Shown one piece after another: positions 58,921-64,000 of a stretch of DNA of 64,000 bases. Positions within the stretch are counted from its first letter, which is position 1. Every line of letters begins with the position of its first letter. Origin of the DNA: Crotalaria pallida (taxonomy: Eukaryota; Streptophyta; Magnoliopsida; Fabales; Fabaceae); contig CM075653.1 of NCBI GenBank assembly GCA_037953625.1, positions 96,389,639 to 96,453,638 on the forward strand, written 5' to 3'. Made by a program: the position numbers and the translations under genes. The notes beneath the pieces are model-generated. The model saw nothing but the letters and a program-made list of their open reading frames with translations. It was not told the origin of the DNA and ran no database searches.

Positions 58921-61900
58921 GAATGCATTTGGTTGAGAGATCTGATTGAAGAAATGATCAGAGATGGTAAGCTGCAACAGTATATCAGAGGTGCAGCCGG
59001 GCGGAGAGGTAGGAACAGATCCCCTTCACCAGTAAAGTCCAAACGTCAAAGAAGTAACTCGCCAGATGACAGAAATGCTGGGAGACAAAGAACTGACCCA
59101 GCCCCGATCGCTGACACAAATCCAACAAACAACGAATTTCTAGTTAACACGATCGCCGGGGGATTTGCCGGGGGAGGGGAGAAGAAAGCCGACAGAAAGA
59201 AATACATTAACCAAATTCTGGCCGTAAGTCAAAAGCCCATTTGCAAAAGGTCAGCGAAAAATATTCCCATCATTTGTAACGATGATGACTTGGACGGGAT
59301 CCTCCCAGGTCATAATGATCCCATGGTAGTCACTGCCCTTATTGGTAATTACGAGGTAAAACGCGTCTTCATCGATCAAGGGAGCTCGGCGGACATCATG
59401 TTTCTCCCACTGTTCAAAGCTCTTAAACTTAGGGAATGCAATCTCACTCCGTTCGAAGGAGAATTGATCGGTTTTACAGGAGACACCGTCGAACCCAAGG
59501 GATACATACAACTTCTTGTTACCCTCAGACAACAGCCTTCGGCCAGAACTAAGATAATTAAATTCTTGGTTGTTGATTATCCGGCAGCCTACAACGCCAT
59601 CCTCGGAAGAACTTCCTTGCAAGCGTTCGGAGCGGTAGTGTCAACAGTCCATTTAGCTATGAAGTTTGTTGGAACAGATGACAAGGTAGTAACAGTTAAG
59701 GCCGAGCAAGAAGCGGCACGGAAGTGTTATAATGCTAGCTTGGGGAAAATTAAGAGCAAGGACCAGAACAGTTTGGAAAGAGTTTCACTCGGAAAGGGTA
59801 ATATTAATCTGGAGGATCTTGATATGCGGGATGAATCCGACAGAAACAGGCCGACTCCTAAGGGACAATGGGAATTCCTAACTTTGACTGAGGATCCCCT
59901 TAGACAGGTAAAAATCGGTTCTGACCTTCCCACGAATGTTAAAGACGAATTGACCGCTCTGCTGGTATCCAATAAGGATCTGTTCGCATGGACCTCGGCC
60001 GATATGCTGGGAATCGACCCCAATTTTATTTGTCATAAATTGAGTATCCTTCCGGGGGCAAAGCCAGTAGCACAACGCAAAATGAAGGTTAGTGCTGAAA
60101 AGGCCGCAGCGATTGAGGAAAAAGTTTCCGAACTACTCCGGGCTGGTTTCATTCGGGAAATCGACTATACAGACTGGTTAGCTAACACCGTCTTGGTCAA
60201 GAAGCCCAATGGGAAGTGGAGAATGTGTGTCGATTACACAGACTTGAACAAAGTCTGTCCAAAAGACCAATACCCACTTCCCGTCATTGACAAGCTTGTC
60301 GATAGTTTGGCCGGTTACAAACTCCTTTCGTTCATGGATGCTTACTCTGGTTACAACCAGATACCAATGTTCCCTGCCGATCAAGATAAAACCGCATTCA
60401 TCACAGACAAGGCAACTTACTGTTACAATGTCATGCCTTTCGGATTGGAGAATGCGGGTGCTACTTATCAAAGGATGATGAACAAAGTTTTTCAAGGCAT
60501 GATCGGCTTCAACATGGAGGTGTATATAGATGATATTATTGCAAAAAGCAGACAGCAAGAAAACCACGCCGAGGACCTCAAGACAATATTGGACCGAGTA
60601 AGAAAATATTCCATGAGGTTAAATCCTGAAAAATGCGTGTTTGGAGTCCCTGCCGGATCTTTTCTCGGTTTTATGCTTACCGAGAGGGGTATTGAAGCTA
60701 ATCCGGATAAATGTAAAGCAATCCTTGAAATGAGAAGTCCAGCTAGTCTCAAAGAAGTCCAACAACTCACGGGTCGAGTGGCGGCCCTCTCCAGATTCCT
60801 GTCTCAAGCCGCTCGGAAAGCTTTGCCATGGTACCAGCTCCTTAGGAAAAACAAAGAGTTCCTTTGGGACGAGCACTGTGAACAAGCTTTTGTTCAATTG
60901 AAGGAGTATATGTCCAGTCCACCAGTTCTTCACAGTCCTCTTCCTGGTGAAAATCTCACTCTTTACATGTCGGTAGCAGATGCAGCGGTCAGTTCTGTGT
61001 TGGTGCGAGAGGATTCAAGACTAGAGGCCCCGGTATATTTTGTTAGCCGAGCTCTCCAGGGATCTGAGTTAAGATATCAAAAGCTTGAGAAAATCGCATA
61101 CTGTTTGGTCATATCAGCTCGAAGACTAAGACAATACTTCCAAGCACATGGAATCATGGTGAGAACGGCTCAACCTCTTAGACAAGTCCTTCACAAACCC
61201 GATCTAGCAGGTAGAATGGTTTAATGGTCAGTAGAGTTGTCTGAATTTGACATCACCTATGAACCGAGGAAGGCGATGAAGTCTCAGGTTCTTGCCGACT
61301 TCGTCACTGAATTCACCGATATTCCCTCGGATTCTCCTCAGAATTTATGGTCAGTTTATGTAGACGGTTCAAGCAACAGGAAAGGAGCCGGAGCCGGTGT
61401 CATCATCGAAAACCCCGAAGGACTTTGCATGGAGTACTCATTAAAGTTTGAGTTCCAAACCTCAAACAATCAAGCGGAATACAAGGCAATTCTTGCAGGC
61501 CTCAAGACATTTCATGAGCTTGGAGCGGAACGAGTGTCAGTATTCAGCGACTCCCAATTAGTGGTCTCTCAGATCAAGGGACAATACTCGGCAAAGGAAC
61601 CCATCTCACAGAAGTACCTTGAGGAGGTAAAGCGTATTATCTCCATTTTTTCAGAGTTCGACATTTCCCATGTTCCGAGAGATTCAAACTCCGGGCTGAT
61701 ATTTTATCTAAATTGGCAAGCACAAAGGGGTCGGAAAACAATAAGACGTTGATACATGAAACCATTCCTCAACCAAGTGTCATTCTAGCAGTTTCATTAT
61801 CCCAATCATGGATGGATCCGATTCGTACCTATTTGCAGCACGGTTTCATTCCACAGGATCAGACAGAGGCTCAAAAATTGGTTAAGAAGGCAGCTCAATA

Positions 61901-63044
61901 CACAGTCCTTGATGGAGTTCTGTACAAGAGAGGGTTCGGTTCACCCATGCTTAGATGTGTTAACCCATCCCAAGCTGAGGAAATTCTTGAAGAGATCCAT
62001 GGAGGAGTCTGCAACCATCATATGGGTGGAAAATCCCTAGCTCGGAAAATAATCCGGGCAGGTTACTTCTGGCCTACATTGTAGAATGACGCCATGGAAC
62101 ATGTTAAGAGGTGTGTTCAATGCCAGTTTCACAGCGATATTTACCAAAGACCTGCAGAAGAGCTACACTCTCTCGGCGCCCCTTGGCCCTTTTATCAGTA
62201 GGGAATGGACATCATCGGAAAATTTCCTACGGCACCAGGACAACTAAAATTTGCGGTAGTAGCTATTGACTACTTTACTAAGTGGATAGAAGCGATACCG
62301 GCAGCAACAATCTCTATGGCCCGTATTCAATCTTTCTTTGTAAAGGAAATCATCTCTCGGTTTGGAGTGCCTCATGCCATAGTTACTGATAACGGATCGC
62401 AATTTGCAGCCACTCATTTTCAACAATTAGCTGCTGACTTAGGAATCACTCATTATTTCAGTTCCGTTGAGCACCCACAAACAAATGGATTAGCCGAGGC
62501 CGCCAACAGAACCATTTTAGACGGAATTAAAAAGAAACTTGGCAATGCAGCTGGCACTTGGGCGGATAAACTTCCGAGCGTCTTATGGTCACACAGGACA
62601 ACTGTTCACTCCTCGACAAGTGAAACTCCTTTTCGTTTGACATACGGCTGTGACGCAGTCATCCCAATCGAAAAGTGAATTCCTACCTTTAGGATGCTCG
62701 AACGTCCTACAGAGATCAACGACCATTTGCTCAGCGAAGAGCTCATTTTACTTGAGGAAATTCGAAAGAATGTTGCAGCTCATGAAAGGAAAATAAAGGA
62801 ACGGCAAGCTCGAGAGTACAACAAGAAGGTTCGACCACGAGGTTTCGAAATTGGAGATTTGGTCCTTCGCCGAGCAGATATCGGTAAAGGAAATGCTGGA
62901 GTTGGAAAATTGAAGCCAAAATGGGAAGGTCCATACCGAGTGAAGGCTAAATCTGGAACTGGCGCTTACAAATTGGAAACTCTCTCGGGAGCGGAAATCA
63001 ATAATAGCTGGAACGTGGCCAAGCTCAGAGCTTATTACAGCTAA
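58921..63044 (+). pseudogene. Tat-like pol with dual RNase H, several nonsense mutations
   Basis: A long open part (58933-61224) holds protease with VFIDQGSSADIMF (59368), reverse transcriptase with the YIDD motif (near 60525) and the first RNase H (60930-61220). A TAA at 61222-61224 interrupts it. The same frame resumes with a second, archaeal-type RNase H (61350-61690; SVYVDGSSNRKG and SNNQAEYKAI). After a frameshift near 61692, integrase follows: HHCC module (61985-62130), core with MDIIGKFPTA (62205) and TDNGSQF (62386), and the C-terminal domain to 63044. Further stops are at 62082-62084, 62202-62204 and 62676-62678. It is not functional but is only lightly mutated. Confidence 0.85.
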
Positions 63045-63625
63045 GCTCTCATTTTATTTTTTGTTTACATATAGTTTAGTCTTTTGCTCAGAATTGTTTA
63101 GGACGAATAAACAAAGGGTAACTTCCTTCTTAGATTTCAGATAAATTGTTAGGAATTATTTAGCAAATGAGCAATTTCATCTTTGTATTCTTTTTTCAAT
63201 AAAATTCGTCAGTTTCTTTGAAATTCTCTTATGAACATTGTGGAAAAACGGACGACTCTTTTGGTTCGGCTAGCCACCGAGCGAAATCGAGATACAGCTC
63301 TTTACGAGAGTTCGACAACGTATACATAGAACTCCCGAATTCAGGAAATTACTTTCCTTGCTTCGCGGTCCGAGGGTCCCACTTCGGCTAAAGTCGGAGA
63401 TCCGAGTTCTACTCACAATTAATAACACATGCAAAAGTGATAGTTATTCTTGGTCCAAGAATAAGAGTTTTCGCTCGGAAAATACCATCGAGCACGCAAC
63501 TAACGAAACCAAAAACAACGATAATACATCGGGCAATAATGTGATTGGCATACACAGCAAATTGATTCAAATTCAGTTCTAAAAAGTTGAAAGGACCTTG
63601 TTCAAAATAAACATGAAATAAACGC
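63045..63625 (+). other. Non-coding region downstream of Tat-like pol
   Basis: Mixed-composition sequence; a block with GGCTAGCCACCGAGCGAAATC and later TCGGCTAAAGTCGGAGATC resembles the low-copy tails of Tat elements. No supported gene. Confidence 0.5.
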
Positions 63626-64000
63626 TCAAACACAGCGAGCAGCAAAAAAGAATACTACAACTGAACAGAAATTAACTGAGCGAGAATACTCTTCAACATC
63701 AGACAAGACGATATCCTTGTCATCGAATTCTGGAGCCTCAGTCAGCTCAACAAGAGGATTAGGAAGATCTTCCGCTTGCAGATCAACTTCGGCCTTAGTC
63801 TTAAGGTCAATCAATTTCCCATTCTCAACACTGTGAAAGGGATGAGCTCCAACCACCCTGAACTCAGTTTCAGGGTTCAAAATTTGAATTTGTCTGATCG
63901 TCGAAATAAAAGAATCATCAACACCCTTGCTCCAGTTGTAAAAATTGGTCGCCGCCACTTTCTTATGACGAAGAGCTTTTTCTTTAAGCTTCCGAGCAAT
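63626..64000 (-). CDS. Antisense ORF of the Tat-like element, C-terminal part, unknown function
   Basis: An open frame on the minus strand runs from the window edge to a stop at 63626, about 124 residues. Its start is outside the window; upstream residues are basic (KLKEKALRHKKV). It contains NFYNWSKGVDDSFIS and an acidic segment with PLVELTEAPEFDDKDI. Tat-lineage elements are known to carry antisense ORFs between pol and the 3' LTR; this is likely one, of unknown role. No catalytic motif is visible. Confidence 0.6.
   Translation of the reverse strand: MARKLKEKALRHKKVAATNFYNWSKGVDDSFISTIRQIQILNPETEFRVVGAHPFHSVENGKLIDLKTKAEVDLQAEDLPNPLVELTEAPEFDDKDIVLSDVEEYSRSVNFCSVVVFFFAARCV

Larger units (their letters stand above)
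56581..64000 (+). mobile_element. Ty3/gypsy retrotransposon, Tat-like (Retand group), 3' end off window
   Basis: 5' LTR 56581-57157, primer site TGGCGCCGTCTGTGGGGA (57159-57176), gag, pol with a second RNase H, non-coding region and an antisense ORF. The TGGCGCC primer site, dual RNase H and antisense ORF after pol identify the Tat lineage. It is inserted in the pol of the SIRE-like element. Confidence 0.88.

Overview
The window is plant nuclear DNA. Two multi-exon genes with GT-AG introns sit in a dense, nested array of LTR retrotransposons and foldback MITEs. The element families (Tekay-like, Reina-like and Tat-like Ty3/gypsy; SIRE-like Ty1/copia; MULE-type foldbacks ending GGCTTATTTATG) and the AT-rich intergenic DNA suggest a dicot, perhaps a legume. 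The species is an inference. No rRNA or tRNA genes, CRISPR arrays or bacterial features were seen.

Layout. 1-6038: the 5' part of a minus-strand Tekay-like gypsy element with an open gag-pol and a 2.4-kb LTR, inserted in an old copia LTR end (6039-6470). 6472-7834: a (TA)n-flanked MITE, a foldback element and a Stowaway-like MITE. 8053-18881 (minus): a six-exon gene for a 329-residue membrane protein of unknown function. Its roughly 8.3-kb second intron holds a complete Reina-like element (9853-14981) nested in a copia remnant, plus a hAT-like element (15809-16450). 19584-20067: a foldback just upstream of that gene. 21460-32592: a large non-coding retrotransposon derivative whose interior contains a solo LTR (23338-26417) and a foldback (27356-28095). 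32593-36990: intergenic. 36994-45478 (minus): a 13-exon gene for an 878-residue FHA and coiled-coil protein, with two foldbacks and a SINE-like fragment in introns. 46910-64000: a nest in which a copia element carries a solo gypsy LTR in its own LTR, is cut by a SIRE-like copia, and that is cut by a Tat-like gypsy which runs off the window with an antisense ORF downstream of pol.

The most interesting signal is shared by four different LTRs of Tekay type (3676-6038, 23338-26417, 46940-49661, and the 21460-22919 / 30474-32592 pair). Read in the sense orientation, each has a cluster of short palindromes, then a strong 5' splice-site sequence, about 1.0-1.6 kb, then a CTCAC-like branch-point sequence and a pyrimidine-rich 3' splice site. 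Three of them also carry a minisatellite inside that intron-like interval, with an unrelated repeat unit in each. This looks like a conserved LTR-borne intron that tolerates hairpin-rich minisatellites. Both host genes appear intact after in-silico splicing. Most element coding regions carry stops and frameshifts; the gag-pol at the left edge is the clear exception.
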